The notes under the pieces were generated by a model. It was not told the DNA's origin. It did no database searches and saw nothing but the letters and a program-made list of their open reading frames with translations. Of a stretch of DNA of 25,166 nucleotides, positions 24,441 through 25,166 are shown in pieces. The translations under genes and the position numbers were made by a program. Origin of the DNA: Pelargonium tetragonum (taxonomy: Eukaryota > Streptophyta > Magnoliopsida > Geraniales > Geraniaceae); the NCBI GenBank assembly GCA_036897445.1, contig JAYMTL010000190.1, positions 1-25,166 on the forward strand, in the 5' to 3' direction. The stretch's first letter is position 1, and each line of letters begins with the position of its first letter.

Positions 24441-24983
24441 AATTTATCTACTTTGTTTGAGTGATTCCTATGAAGGGGTGGATAAAGGAAAGTCTCATAC
24501 TATTATAATATAAGAGCCCTAAACTATTCCTTAACAAATTCTATTCTGACTTGGCTGTAACTCCACCCCTATAACTCATTGAGTCTCTAGGACCAATATC
24601 TAAGTAAGGAAAAAGGCTCTTCTACAACAAGAATTCCTTAGAACGCCCATCTTAAACTAAGGGAAAACCCCTCCCCTTAATAGTTACCTATCAGCTTCAA
24701 CTTAAACTTCATTTACTGGAAACGTTCTAGCTCTTTTATTTCTTATAACATCCTTTAACTTTAATCCGGAATAAGCTAAAAATAAAGAAAGAAACTCCCT
24801 GAGAGTTTTACTCATAATACTGAAAATCTACTTTATTCGACTCTAAGCTTTAGCTCTTTAACTACTGGTATAGGCACCCTTTATTTATAGCTTAAAAAGC
24901 CTTTTCGGGATTTACCGGAGCTAAGACAAGCTTTTCCGATAAGTATCAAGTATTCTCTAGACTTCATTTTTTACAGAAGGGCC

Positions 24984-25000
24984 TTACTACAAAAATTTTC
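24984..25000 (+). repeat. copy 3 of TTACTACAAAAA, extended
   Basis: This is the third copy of the 12-mer, sharing the ATTTTC extension with 22264-22281. Confidence 0.4.
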
Positions 25001-25166
25001 ATTATCATATTCGAGGAGGAATAAAGTATAGTTGTAAGGAATTTCACTTATTTGATACTGTAGTAAAAGGTTTAAAAGCGGAATCTTATTACGAGCACCC
25101 CCGTTTTTTCTTAAGTATACTAAAGTGAAAGGTTTTTATATCTTTAGACTATGTGCTGCAGGAGAT

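Larger units (their letters stand above)
18298..25166. other. gene-free stretch, right end
   Basis: No gene is recognisable. Open frames at 20425-20667 (80 codons, minus), 22225-22455 (76 codons, plus, GTG start) and 22713-22934 (73 codons, plus, GTG start) lack ribosome binding sites and known domains and are taken as chance. Short repeats are listed separately. The right end simply runs off the window. Confidence 0.65.

Noticed and set aside
1-25166. Ribosomal RNA fragments, CRISPR arrays, telomere arrays, group I or II introns, transposons
   Set aside because: I looked for conserved small- and large-subunit rRNA words, evenly spaced repeats, tandem telomere units, intron-encoded proteins and terminal inverted repeats and saw none. 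The G4T4-like words are isolated, not tandem.

Overview
This 25-kb window is AT-rich (about 34-35% GC in the lines I counted) and almost entirely without genes. I find no protein-coding gene I can defend, no rRNA core sequence, no CRISPR array, no recognisable transposon and no long repeat. The longest open frame on either strand is 94 codons, about what random DNA of this composition gives. The one recognisable gene is a tRNA at 10890-10962 on the plus strand. Its body is of the bacterial/organellar glutamine-tRNA type, close to plant mitochondrial trnQ as I remember it, but its anticodon loop is aberrant and several helices are damaged.

Organism: expanded intergenic DNA of an organelle genome fits best, such as a plant or algal mitochondrion or a very large algal plastid. 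Reasons are the bacterial-type tRNA without an encoded CCA tail, AT-richness, and long gene-free DNA with only short scattered repeats. Assignment below that level is not possible from sequence alone, and nuclear DNA is not excluded.

Layout. Positions 1-3360 are non-coding and hold two similar tRNA-T-arm-like segments (1532-1561, 2786-2816) plus a third (1823-1862). Positions 3361-9220 are non-coding but contain 11 copies of the heptamer TTGTACT, all on the plus strand. Positions 9221-10889 lead to the tRNA with nothing recognisable except a T-arm-like hairpin. Positions 10963-25166 are non-coding, with an AT palindrome at 18271-18297, another T-arm-like segment at 17256-17304, and a few short repeats.

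No operon or pathway can be read from the window. Its interest lies in DNA grammar: blocks of pyrimidine then TpA then purine, scarce CpG, and a fixed order around G or C runs (A-run before, T-run after, never the reverse). These may explain the short open frames, since Y-TA-R junctions create stop codons on both strands. All counts were made by eye and need machine confirmation.
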